A DNA stretch of 64,000 nt from Hetaerina americana. Its lineage: Eukaryota; Arthropoda; Insecta; Odonata; Calopterygidae. Location: NCBI GenBank assembly GCA_022747635.1, contig JAKTNV010000009.1, forward strand, positions 68,160,407 through 68,224,406, read 5' to 3'. A program made the translations under genes and the position numbers. The notes under the pieces are model-generated. The model was not told the origin of the DNA. It saw nothing but the letters and a program-made list of their open reading frames with translations, and ran no database searches. This document shows, piece by piece, positions 36,801-48,487 of this stretch (position 1 is the stretch's first letter; each line of letters opens with the position of its first letter).

Positions 36801-39800
36801 TCATTCCTGAACTGAATATTTTAAAACATAAGCCTTTCTGAAAGATTTAAAGGTTGTAAAGAACAGATAAATGACTAAAAGATAAAAAGGAAGTAGTTGT
36901 GACGAACAGATTTAGCTTAAAGTGGATCAACAGCAAAATAGACGTTGTACTATCAATGTCAGTAGACTGCAGGAAGAAAACGTAGGACTCCCGGAAGATA
37001 AGCCTGGCGGTATTAGTTTATACCAACTAGAACATTCATGACACTGTACGCATTATTGTTAATAATCCTTCAAATTCATTTCAAAATATAATGATGAGCA
37101 TTGCTACAATGAATTGGCTAAAGATAATAGACTAACTGATAAATTAGAATTTTAGGTCAAATTTTAGGCATGAGTGTACCACACAGACAGAGAAAAAAGT
37201 TTTCCATCCGTACTACTGAACTCAACGATATATATTAGGTATTACTAATAAATGTATCACCAAATAATCCACAAGTCTCAACAAGCCTAGAACAAGCCTA
37301 AAATCTAAGCGATATTTAGTTGCAAAGGCTATTCACCAATTCCCTATTTGCTACTTGTTTTGATCCATTATTATTTGGGACTGTTATGAAACATATTTGT
37401 GGAAAATGTGCACATTTACCTACTGTTAATTCAAAATTTACAAATAATTTCTGAACATTTAATTTTAATTCTGCCTATGTATGACCTGTGATATATGCGA
37501 GTCTTATTATTTAATTTAGCAATTGCATTTAAGCGATAAATATACTATTAGATAACATATTATATTTCGCTGTCCAGTGTCACAATACTTTTTGATATGT
37601 AGTACTTTCAGGGTAATGCTAAATAAACGCTAAGCCTCTGCATGATGAAATTATTATTTTTTCTCCTTTTGAAATAACCATAGAAAATATATATGTAATT
37701 GCTAAAAATAACGCACATATTCTTCCTCCTACAAATTGATACTTCCTGATCCTTTATTGGCCAAAAAAACATATTTTTTCATTACCTTTGCTTGCCTACG
37801 AAATACTCTCAATACTTAATCATACCTTTTAGTTTCTTATACCATTCCATTACCCACTCCAGTTCAAGTTATATCCTTCATATTCACTGGCTAACGACAG
37901 TCGAATCTTATTTTTGAGTTAATTTCATCTTTATATCTTATACTTAGGTTTACTATTCTTGATATCAACCTATTATGAACACTCTGGAGTTTTTTAACAC
38001 TCTTTTCGATACCCGTAAGCTACTTGACTGATATTTTATTTATTTTTCAGCTCAGGGCGCCATCACATGATGAGGTTTTCGTCTATAATCGTTGCCAAAT
38101 TGCATTGAATTTCAAAATCCCAGTATTAGCTTAGAATACGGCCTAAATATAAATATTCTACCTCTGACTCTAATGATTCTTCATCCAAACGATTCGTATT
38201 CCTCAATTACTTTCTTTTCCCTTCATGATAATAACAAAACTTTTTGTCATTATTTTAGTAATTTATTAGCATTTGGTTGATATTTATACTATTGTAGGAA
38301 TCTCTCTCGTATTGCCAGGTTTTTGAAATTTTTAGCTAAGAAACTCAAAATTTATACCAACATGGATCAAAACGATCAAGCTAAATTTTACAGTTTTGAA
38401 AACATCCGTGAGCTATAACTTTACTTTGATTAATATAGTGTTACCATTTTGAGCTGAAGTCAAGGATTTTCCTAGATTTAAATGACATATAATATCTCAT
38501 TGGCATTGATAGATATCCTGAATTATTATCAATGATAAGACTAAATATTTATCATTTTAATATATCCTTAGAATGGGGAATGCTGTAAAAGGCAGCAGAA
38601 CCTCGTCCATTAGCAGTTAAACTTTAACACCTAATTGAAATAAATTTGTCTACGTTTTCCTTCAGGATAAAAAGAGAGACAACTGTTCACAAGGTTCACT
38701 GACCATTAGAATAAAACTAGCAACAATCCGATTTCATTTTCATGTATGCCTGGTGAATGATACCCTTTCTATTCATTTAGCCGAAAAGAATTAATCAAGA
38801 TTTATTCTTGTTTTTCTTTATTTTAAGTCTATTAAATGTTATAACTTTGTATATCCTAATCTATTTTCTCGGTATTCTTAGGATTTCAGGTTTAATCATT
38901 CCAGCAAAATCCGTAATTCTTCTCTTCGGGCGATATCTAAAAAAAATAATTGAAAAGTCTCACTCTCTATGTGTAATATCTAAAAATTAACATATGCGTA
39001 GAAATTTAACGTAACGCATTATTATTATCCGCCAATACTTTCCAAAGTGGGATTAGTTCCGTTTTTATCTATTACAACCTTCTGCATCTTCGTGATCTAA
39101 TTCCTGCCTCTAGCTTTGACATATTTAAACTAATTTACCATCTAATTCATGCAATTACGTTTTCGCAAAGTCACCGTGCTCAAGAATGTGTGGCGGCCAC
39201 AAAATAAGTCCAATTAACTTTCCTTTCCTAGGAATTATTGCTTTACTCCTCAGCGGAAGTTGCACCGGAAATATTTCGTTCATTGCATTTGCGATAGAAA
39301 ATTTTATAAAAAAAACAAAATATTCCTTTTCTCTACCTAGTGGAGTAATTTTAATGCGTTTGGGTAAAATTATTTTATGTTTTTATTTCGTTCTAGTTCA
39401 GTTACCTTCTTGAGCAGATTCCTGAGAAATACCTCATTTGAAGGAAGGTAAGTTTTTCTATTGATTGCAATTGATTGTTAAGGTATCATGGGTGCAAATT
39501 ATGACTAAATGACTATACACGAGGTATGACTAAACATAATTGCATGCAACCGAATCTGGCGTTATGAGTCACTAGAGTGTGAATTCGTGTGGGTGGTTAT
39601 TTAGGTTTATCAAAGAACCATGTGTATTTATGAGAAAGGTATGTGTAGCAAGTCTTGTTTATCTATAAACATATACGTAGATGTGATTAATCATTCATAA
39701 ATATGTGGCTGCATGTATTGATTACATATTTCTGAAATGTACTGCCAAATGAATAATGATGGTTTCAGAAACATTGGAAATAAAGATTTTATAATGACCA

Positions 39801-42309
39801 AAAATTTCTTATAAGGTTTTACTCCAACATAAATGACTTTTGAGAGTCATCCTCTTCATATTATCCAGGTAATGTAGGAAATATTGCTCAGCGTATTTCA
39901 GTCAATAAAAGATTTGACAAAGACAAATTGCCATAAAGGAAGACGAATAAAAGGGCATCTATGCATGCCATGAAAGAAGGTCCCCATTATTCAATAAATA
40001 TATCAAGTATTTAGAAAAAGAAGCCGATAGTAAATTGCAATTTCGCCGTTAAATTGGATTTCGTTAGGGAGAAGAATAGAAGTTACTGAAAGGAAGACGT
40101 AGCTAACATCATATGGTACTCTTACACATACAGCCATATATATCCACAGTGAAACATTTCATAAGTTTGGCGTATTATCGCAATGGGATATTCTACATCA
40201 ACAATGAAACCGAGATCAAACCTTGAGAGGAATATCCATCGATTGAGATACTTCAAACCTGGTTTTCGGTGTCCATGCGATGATTTTTAAAATTTGCAGT
40301 TAAAGGGAACTGTAGTAAACCGACCATCAACAGAATGCAGATCAGCCACACTCCCTATCTTTTGCAAAGGTACACTATATAGGTAGCGTCAGAAAGGTTT
40401 TAGAGATATCAGTTCTTGCAATTTGGGAATTTTTCGACGTCGCCGTAATGCTATGCTAGGTAAAATGACTGTGAATTTAGTATTAGACTATACAACGTAG
40501 TGTAATTCAAGGATTTTTGTTATTAGATAGGCGTGAACGAAATACATATTGTAATATACAATCGCTTGGGGAAAGCCATGTTGAAAAATTGCTTTTTAAT
40601 TTCAAGTTTTTAAAAAAAACCTCAACGTCAATTCGCACAAGGGCCTATAATTTCTCAATTGTTGGTAAGTCCATTAAATTAGCGATCAAATTCCAAGAAA
40701 TTTATTTAATCTAGATTTCTTTACCTTTAGGTGCGGTTTAAGTTCCCGTGCTTCTTTGAAAATAACGCTTAACCTGTTTTTGGGAATGTGCCGCAACCAT
40801 ACTTATGCCCTCTACATCTGTCAGGTAAGTAATTTATTGTTTACTTTTTCACTAGTATTTTATACCTCGTTTGCTCCCGAGCTATTGTATACCTTGTTTT
40901 TTAACTAGTATTTTATACCACTTACCTCATTTTTCCTGAATACGTTTGCTTTCCTTTTCCTGAAAACGCTCGAAGATTTTCTACTGAGGAACACCATACT
41001 TTATACTCTTGAAATCAGTTCTATTTCTGACTTAGATGGTAATTAGTAGGAAACTAATGGCCCCGCAAAAACCAATGCATATATTTTGTTTGTATTACTT
41101 TTAACTTTGTTTTTCTATTTATGGTCTATCACATTCGTTTCTTCCCGTCCATTGTACTTTTCATGCTAAGGATTAATATACCACATAATTGATGAAGATT
41201 TGTAACCATTATGAGTTTCCGGTGAAAAGTTAATTTTTTCTCCTCTTTTCCGCAAAGGTTTGTAACAAATATATATTTTTATAAAAATTTATTTACATGT
41301 TGTAAAAATATACTTAAAAGATTTAGCATCAAAGATGAACGGTATTTTAATAACTATGCAAAGTTAGGCTAATACAATACCCATTAAAAGAATTCCCCAC
41401 TTCCTAAGTTCAACTATTTTTTCACATAATGTAATTCCTCATGCATGATGCACAATAGAAAATTCAATGCAAAATAGAAACGCACATTCTACGTCATGTA
41501 AATCAACTGTATGAATTGGTAGAGGTACAAATTACATACTCCTTCTGGGTGGCTAGTCAGTTCTGACTTGACCTGACGTGCTATACTTATAAAAAAAGAA
41601 GTAATAGATATAAAATGTTGTGGGCATACAGCTACACAGCCATGTCATGTTGTAAGCCTCAGTTCCCTCCATACATTAATCAGTCTTTAGCTCTCATTTG
41701 CACAGTAATTACTGACTGCAAAATCCTTATGTTCTTCGGTATTTTATTGAATATCGGTATTGAGGTCTAGTCAACTCCAATTTCCTTTTACCATGATTTG
41801 TATGGCTTCGTTTTTACATACTTAATATTGCCCCTTAATTCTCATTCTTTTTATTACCTATTTAAAATTGTCAATTTATCGCCTGTTTAACATTTCTTTC
41901 CTTGGAAATTTTACTCTTCATAGTACTCTTTCGATAATTTACAGGATAATGATTTGAATTATAGAGGGTTAATTTGGCAATTACCCAAATAATTGTGATG
42001 GATGGAATTCGTAACACAGGTAAATTACACGTTATGTACCTTTTGCGTAATATTAAATTTACTCTGCAAATGAAAAATTAATAAAGATACATTTCTTGAT
42101 GCTCCTACATTGTACTTAAATTTAATTTTGAAACCTCTCGCAATGGCTTCTGTATGCAAACGTCTTGTATCCATTGCACTCGCTGGGGACCCAAATCATT
42201 TTGAAACTGGGAACGTGAACATTCCCAAATATTATGAATGTGATTATTAATATTTTCCCAGATGGAGAATTTTTGGTTCACCTTATACATCGGTGTCCGT
42301 TCCAGCATT
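33828..42309. other. AT-rich intergenic or intronic DNA, no gene seen
   Basis: About 8.5 kb with no recognisable coding, RNA or transposon signal. All frames are 60-75 codons and motif-free. A short repeat of ACTAGTATTTTATACC occurs at about 40.85 and 40.90 kb. Nothing here can be annotated with confidence. Confidence 0.45.
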
Positions 42310-43095
42310 GCCTTCTCTGGGCGAAGGCGCGTGTCACGGACTCACCCTCGCCGCACCACTCCATCGGGTATTGAGCGACCTGCCGCCCGACCGATAGTCG
42401 CGTGCTCTAGGGTTAAATCCTTCTCGACATAAAGACGCCCGCCCCTCGAGTAAGATTCGACCCGAACGGGAATCGAACAAAGGGTCCTCTCGTCCGGGCG
42501 TGAGTCTGGTGGCTGGGTCCCCTAGGTCTACCCAGGGATCGCTCCCCCCGTCTCCGCCGAGACGGGTATCCGGTCGCCCCGTAGTCCCCCGTTCGATGCC
42601 CGGCTGAATCAGAATTTTTTCGTTCGGAGTGAAAGGGCTTGTGCCTCGTGCCACATGAATTATCCCGGCGCAACACGGGACGTCCCGATTTGATTCCCTC
42701 CCTCGAGTCCCCGTGCTCCATGAAAAGGTGATGAGAGTCCATGGGATGGGTTAGGGGCCCACGCTTGACTTCCCTCCGAAGAAGGGTTCTACCCCCTATT
42801 CCATGCGACACCTGTTCCCTTTTTGCTTTCATCTAAGCATGAGAACTTGGAATGGGGGGGAAGGCTGGTTGAAAGGGATAGAGTTCCGGGCCCATAGAAC
42901 CCCGCGGCCAGGGTGCTCTAGGGTGCATTAATGAGTTCCGAGGGTAGATTTGACCTGGATATCGAGGAGGGGAGATGAGTTCTAATGTGTGTGCATGTTG
43001 TGTTGTGGTACCGGGTTATAAACTAGGGCTCATACTGGATTAGGAGGCGCGTGTCCGTCTAATTTGAGCCAATAGACCGTTCATTCTTCCATGGG
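42310..43095. repeat. GC-rich repeat patch with tRNA-like B boxes on both strands
   Basis: The composition changes sharply from AT-rich to GC-rich at about 42.31 kb and back near 43.1 kb. GTTCGATGCCC lies at 42591-42601 on the + strand and GTTCGATTCCC on the - strand (plus-strand 42468-42478). Both resemble the RNA polymerase III B box. The overlapping antisense frames of 106 and 139 codons are Arg/Gly/Ser-rich and look like composition artefacts. This is probably a composite of GC-rich repeats or SINEs; the family is not recognised. Confidence 0.4.
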
Positions 43096-43197
43096 CACAA
43101 TGCGTCCAACACGAAGCTAATTCTCCTCTTGAGTGTTTTTTATGTTGCAACAATTCATAGCATATCCTTGTTCTTTGGCTATCTAAGACGACTCAAT

Positions 43198-43290
43198 TAG
43201 CAGAGTGGTAAAGCTATACCACACTACGTGTATTGTATCTAAGACAAGGATATTATTTCAAAATCTTTGTTCAGTTGAATTATAAATGAT
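43198..43290 (+). repeat. Possible decayed tRNA-like sequence
   Basis: TAGCAGAGTGG at 43198-43208 is a full match to the A-box consensus and is followed by TAAAGC as in a D-arm. The B-box position is degenerate (around TTATTTCAAAATC). It may be an old tRNA pseudogene or SINE head, or chance. Confidence 0.25.
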
Positions 43291-45312
43291 ACAGTAACCT
43301 AAAGTCTTCATCCTTTTAGTCAAAAATGAGACTAAGTCATATAAAATGTTCCTTTACTTACTTGATGCTTGTGAAAAAAATATACGATTAAAATTTATGT
43401 AAAACAACCGGCAAATATCTTCTGTTACCTCGAGCAAAAACGTTAGTTGGTACATGGAAATGTAAACAAAGAAAATAGCATAAATTTTGCGCTGTTGAAG
43501 TAATCTATAATTAGCACTAAACCTCATCAAAGTCGTGTAAATGGCATTAGATCTTGAGTAAAAGTTGAATTTTTACTCAAGAAATGCCTACCTAATACTT
43601 TACCTGCCTAATTATTTTGGCATAAAAGTTTATGAAAAATGTACTTTTTGTCCTTAAAATCTATCTTAGCAGCCTAAGCGCATAAAAGCGTTTAGGAGTG
43701 GTGTCAAGACAAGTTATAGACTCCAAGAATAATTTCATTGCGGCGATTGGTGGGATGAGGAAGACGCGGAGACGAACCGCTCAATAACGCCTCCTAACAG
43801 GGGTGGGATGGACAATGCCAAGGAGTGGGGGAGGACTCCGCCATTACCCAATAAATTATCACTGAGAAAGAAAAGACATTCATCATAACGCCACAGGAAA
43901 TATCCTTTTTCACGCTCATCGGCTTGTGTAATGTTTCGAGAATGATTTTTATTACATTTTATAATTGTACAGCTAAATAAATAAGTATAGATCGTTCTGA
44001 AGATGGCACACTTCAGAAATTTGCACAATGAGACGTACAGCTAACATTAATTAACAGTCTTAAATTTATCATCGTGCCGCATTTATTTCATTACATAAGT
44101 TTTGAGGCTGAAAAGAAAAGGATATGAGTAAAATTTGAAGTTAATAGGTGTACATAAATGTTGTATAGTTAATATTCAGGCGATAGAACTAGTTAGTTTT
44201 GGCTTAACGTATATCAAGGAATGGGTTTTTTTGTGGGGATAAATTAGGGATATATTAAATCTTTATACCTCTACGGAACATAAATATCCTTAGAATAGTT
44301 TGGCAAATGTCCTCAGATTCTCCTGACAAAAGTGTATTTTCTTCAATTTTCCTAATGAGCTCATTTTAATGTCATAATAACTACTATCATTTCCCCTTTT
44401 TTATAGTAGGGATACTACCTGGGAAAGACCCATGGTACTTGGTGGAAATGTGTAATGTATTTATATTTATTTAATATCCATATGCAATTCATAAATGGTA
44501 AGTCTTAAATGGGTTAATGCGCCTTTATGAACTTAGTTCTTACATAGCTTACGGTTATTTTGGATATTTCCTTTTTAGTTGGGAGGAAAAAATTGTAATT
44601 AAATTTTCTGCGTTTAACTTCTTGTGTTGAAGTGTGGAAAACTTTTAATGGCCATAGGGTAATAGGTGCGTGATATTGCAAATAATTTTTTCCATTCAAA
44701 ATGTCCTTAAAGTGCAGTTAAAATAAATTATTGGTGGATATTTCAGTAATTTTTCTCTCGAACGAAACACATTTTTTTCTGTCGTTGCATTTATATGTGT
44801 ATCTGCTATTTGAATATGGACTCTTTTGTCTCAGTGACTCGTTTAGGGCCGACGGGTGTATTCGCCTGCTGAATGGCTGGATCGAAGCCAACCACTCCCG
44901 CGAACTAAATGCCCGTTCACGGGTGTTTACTGATTTTGCTCGTTGAACTGGCCGAAATTGCATTGCTTAACTCTGATGACCAAGTATTTAGTTTCAGGAC
45001 GATTTTTTACTTTTAAGAACTATATTTTCCTTTCTTCCACACAATAATGTCTTGGGTAGATTAGATTTACCATCCAAATTCTTTAGGTACAAAAAGTTGG
45101 TGATTTTGTGCCCAGCAGTCTGCTGGTAGGATATGATAAAAAAGTAGAATTATTCACCGTATTTTGCTTGCATTCTAACTTTTATAAAAAATATTTCACG
45201 AGAATTTTGGGCTTTCTTTTCAACTTAGTAGGATTGGGCTTTCTTTTCAAAATGTCAGGAATGGCTTAATTATTTTGAGCTAACTTCGTATTTCGTTAAA
45301 TATCTTCATGAT
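43291..45312. other. AT-rich intergenic DNA, no gene supported
   Basis: A slightly GC-richer patch lies at 43.73-43.85 kb within an antisense 97-codon frame that has no recognisable motif. GGCTTCGATCC on the - strand near 44.88 kb is another isolated B-box-like word. Confidence 0.45.
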
Positions 45313-45549
45313 TCAGGACAATTTTGATAAAGCGGGTAGTATCACTAGGGCGGAAAAGGTACCAGCAAGGATGAGGAACGTTGTAGCCCCTCCCCAATGG
45401 TGAGTATCAAGATGTGTTTCAGCAAGAAAAATATCAATAACCCCCACCATATATAATCCAAATGCATAAAGAGAAGCAAAAATAAAATAGTATATTTTAT
45501 ATGGGTTGATTAGTAAATAAACAAGTAAATGCTTGTATGGAGGCAATCG
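45313..45549 (-). other. Candidate membrane-protein exon or fragment, unrecognised
   Basis: The - strand frame encodes two hydrophobic stretches, IYYFIFASLYAFGLYMVGVI and TTFLILAGTFSALVILPAL, joined by a polar loop with HLDTHHWGG. The mix of Trp, His and Gly in the loop and the GC-richer codons look less random than the neighbouring frames. There is no ATG start (first codon TTG), and an AG (TTACTAG) lies just upstream as a possible acceptor. No family could be named. It may be an exon, an old gene fragment or chance. Confidence 0.22.
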
Positions 45550-47574
45550 ACCTAGTAATACTCATTACGATCAATAAATAAAAGACATTTGTTTGCAAAA
45601 AGAAAGCAGTTTTTCAAACTAAGCATGTTATTAGCTAAAATAAGTGAATAACATTCCTTCTTTTACTCTATGTGGCTTGATTTGGAAATAAAGGATTAAA
45701 TCAAAAGCAAGTGTTTTATAACCGAAGTTATTGGTTCTAAACTGTAATAAAAGTATGGTTTTATACAGAAGAAAAGATAAGTACGAGTTTAAAAATGAAT
45801 TTTAAATATGTCATGAAATTTCAAATATATTTTTGTAACATAACGAAACCTGTTGTTTCGAATAAATTCAAAAGCTCTTAAAATATAACTAATGCCAGAT
45901 ATATTAAGAAAATTTCTCCATAGAGCACATATAAAGAGTGGGAACAAATAAAAAATATCAAAAGCATTATTGTCATTCTTAGTTGAGGAACATGATTATT
46001 GGTAAGCACTGTAAAAAAAGATAAATTGACATAAATGTTATGAAGCATGTGTAAGCTGCATGAGTTTATGTTAGTTCCTCTAGAGGAATATATACGGAAA
46101 AAGAGTTTTGGTGAAATACGAAAATCAGAAGTTGATTATGGAAATTAGCCATCAGTGAAATGGTAATATTATTAATGGGACATATACTCAAAACAAGATG
46201 GTATATATTCTTATAATAGGACACTATATTTTCCTTAATTTAATATCGGAAAGTTATATTACAAATTAAGTAAATGTTACATTTTGCAAGCAAAATCCTA
46301 TTTACGACATCTTACATCTCACCCTATTGCTTAATCTTATATTCTTTCCCAATATACAATTCTTTAGGTGATATTAATTAAATTTTAGACGATGATTTCC
46401 AAATACTTATCTCTCCATAGTTTTCTTTTTTTCTGTACTGTACGTAAAAGTGCAACGGAAAGATTAGCTTGTCTAATCTAAATGCATTGGTTTTTACTTC
46501 AGACCAATAATTCGGAACATTGCAATACATATTTTTGTTTTCCATCGCTTTCCGAATTTTGATTGGTTTATGGAGAATTTCTCAGCATGATTTCTTATTT
46601 TGTGAAAATATATTTGCTTCCTCAATGGCAAACACTTCAAAAATTTCCGCGAAGATAAATTGCGAGGATGACCTACTGGCTAATATGGAATTCTCAATTA
46701 ATGTATTCCAATTTTGGGACAAGATATTAGAAAGAAAATTTATAATCTTCATTGGAATTATTCTTTGCTGCATCATTTGTATTTTCCCTCATAAAATCAG
46801 ACAATTATTGTAACCGACGTACTCTTAATGAATTTTTGAAGTTATTTAAGATTAGGTACCAATTTGAAAGGACACCGAGTTTATGGCTACTTTTGATCCT
46901 TATGAAGTTTGATGTGTTTTTTAAAAACGCTCATCAAAAATTTTTTTAAAAGTATATTCTGAGATAAACCTCTTTTAGATTAAAAAATTTGAACCACATT
47001 TTTTTCGTTTTTCACAAAAAATTTAACATGGTCTAAGATAGAATTCATGTGACTGCATTGCGAACAAAATGAACTTATTGAAATTCACAGAAACTGTAGC
47101 AAAAATAAGTACTCACCGTAGGGAAGTCACAGATATCTAATCATGCTTTATAGCTCCTAAGAACAGCTAAACCCTCCTATATTTGCCGGAAGCATGTAAT
47201 ACCATGGATCTCCTTGAAAGATCAAAGGAGTTTAGGTTAATAAAAATTCTTCTAAGAGAACGATTCTAACCCCTTTTTTGAAATACTACTTTGTATATTG
47301 CTAGGCAGGAAAACAAGCTTCTTTTTCAACGTATTTCTTAGTTAATATTAATAACACTCAAACATATCAGTAAAAATGTGCCTAGGAAAGGTTTTAGTAC
47401 ACATTTTATTACTATTACTAGGAGTTCTATTGCTTTTAATAAAATGAGAAAACATATGGTGGCTTTAGGAGTTCTATAAGAAAATGAATGTAATTATATG
47501 TTTAAAAAAGACATTCACCAAGAGCAGCTACATTATGCATTAATCCTCATTCAGTAATACTCTACTATTTGTAA
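45550..47574. other. AT-rich flank of the mariner insertion, no gene seen
   Basis: No recognisable feature. The 97-codon frame at 46520-46813 is motif-free. Confidence 0.5.
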
Positions 47575-47576
47575 TA

Positions 47577-47608
47577 CAGGGTCACACCCAAAAGTGGTAG
47601 GACTGATT
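47577..47608. repeat. Mariner left terminal inverted repeat
   Basis: Pairs with 48454-48485. Mismatches are at repeat positions 8 and 23. Confidence 0.93.
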
Positions 47609-47772
47609 TTCTCTGGCGCGAACGGAGCGGCGGAGGGGGGTCTGCCTGGCAGGGTAAGGTGGAGGGGGCTCTTAGCAACAGACCTACACTAACCTCAGTC
47701 GCCTGCGGGCTGTCGTTGAGTGAGGACACCGTTTTTATTTAAGCAAGTTTTTTGTCCACGTCGACATACAAA

Positions 47773-48414
47773 ATGAATCTGAATTTAAAGCGACGTTATT
47801 CCGTGAGGTTTTGTGCGAAACTCGGGAAGACGGCAATTGAGACCCTCGATATGATCAAGCAGGCTTATTGGGACAATGCCTTAAGCCGTTCCACAGTATT
47901 TGAGTGGCACAAGTTGTTTAAAGAGGGTAGGGAGCTCGTTGAAGACGACCATCGCTCCGGACGGGCGTCGACGGCAAGAACCGACACGAATGTGGACAGA
48001 GTGAGGACACTGCTGAACACAGACCGACGCTTAACCAGTAAAGAAATTGCAGACCAGTTGGGTCTGTCTGCATCTAACGTCCAACGCATTATTTCACAGG
48101 ATTTGGCCAGGCGTAAGGTGTGCGCCAAGATGGTGCCGAAAATTCTGAGTGTCGACCGGCAGACCGACGGCGTTGCCACGTTGCCGCACCCGCCCTATTC
48201 TCCCAATCTGGCACCACCGAACTTCTTTTTCTTCCCCCTGATGAAAAGACAGCTCAAGAGACGACGTTTTGACTCGATAAAGGTCGTTCAAGAGGCTTCG
48301 ACGAGGGTCATCAACGGCATCCCCAAAGAAAATTTCCAGCGGGCGTACGGGGAATGGGAGCAACGTTATACTAAGTGTGTAGCAGCTCAAGGAGCATACT
48401 TTGAAGATTATTAA
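47773..48414 (+). CDS. Mariner transposase lacking the catalytic core (213 aa)
   Basis: Start taken at the ATG 47773 (context ACAAAATG); the frame extends seven codons upstream without another ATG. Residues 1-60 form the first helix-turn-helix (VFEWHKLFKEG), followed by the linker EDDHRSGRAS. Residues 75-110 form the second helix-turn-helix (RLTSKEIADQLGLSASNVQR), then KVCAKMVPKIL at 115-125. The frame then jumps, at about 126-131, to the C-terminal part: HPPYSP 139-144 and onward to QGAYFEDY. Transposases of this family are usually about 340-350 aa, so about 130 residues carrying the first two catalytic Asp are gone. The third Asp is Asn 150 (LAPPNFFFFP) and the SPDLAP Asp is Asn 145. It cannot catalyse transposition but keeps the DNA-binding half. 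It is either a deletion derivative or a selected repressor-like protein; the sequence alone does not decide. Confidence 0.88.
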   Translation: MNLNLKRRYSVRFCAKLGKTAIETLDMIKQAYWDNALSRSTVFEWHKLFKEGRELVEDDHRSGRASTARTDTNVDRVRTLLNTDRRLTSKEIADQLGLSASNVQRIISQDLARRKVCAKMVPKILSVDRQTDGVATLPHPPYSPNLAPPNFFFFPLMKRQLKRRRFDSIKVVQEASTRVINGIPKENFQRAYGEWEQRYTKCVAAQGAYFEDY

Positions 48415-48453
48415 GTCGATATAAGGATATCGTCAATAAAATTCTTGTAAAAT

Positions 48454-48485
48454 AATCAGTCCAACCACTTTTGGGTGCGACCCTG
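48454..48485. repeat. Mariner right terminal inverted repeat
   Basis: Reverse complement of 47577-47608 with two mismatches. It is preceded by AATAAA at about 48.435 kb, a possible polyadenylation signal for the transposase transcript. Confidence 0.93.
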
Positions 48486-48487
48486 TA

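Larger units (their letters stand above)
47577..48485 (+). mobile_element. Mariner-like element, internally deleted (909 bp)
   Basis: The terminal inverted repeats begin CAGGGTC: 47577-47608 and 48454-48485, with 30 of 32 positions matching. TA dinucleotides at 47575-47576 and 48486-48487 are the target duplication typical of Tc1/mariner insertion. Full mariners are about 1.25-1.3 kb; the shortfall matches a deletion of about 0.36-0.4 kb in the transposase gene. The element is GC-richer than its flanks. It should be mobile only if an intact relative supplies transposase. Confidence 0.92.

Noticed and set aside
42334..42832. Overlapping Arg/Gly-rich frames of 106 and 139 codons
   Set aside because: Both start without supported signals, overlap in different frames and reflect GC-rich composition; no domain is recognisable.
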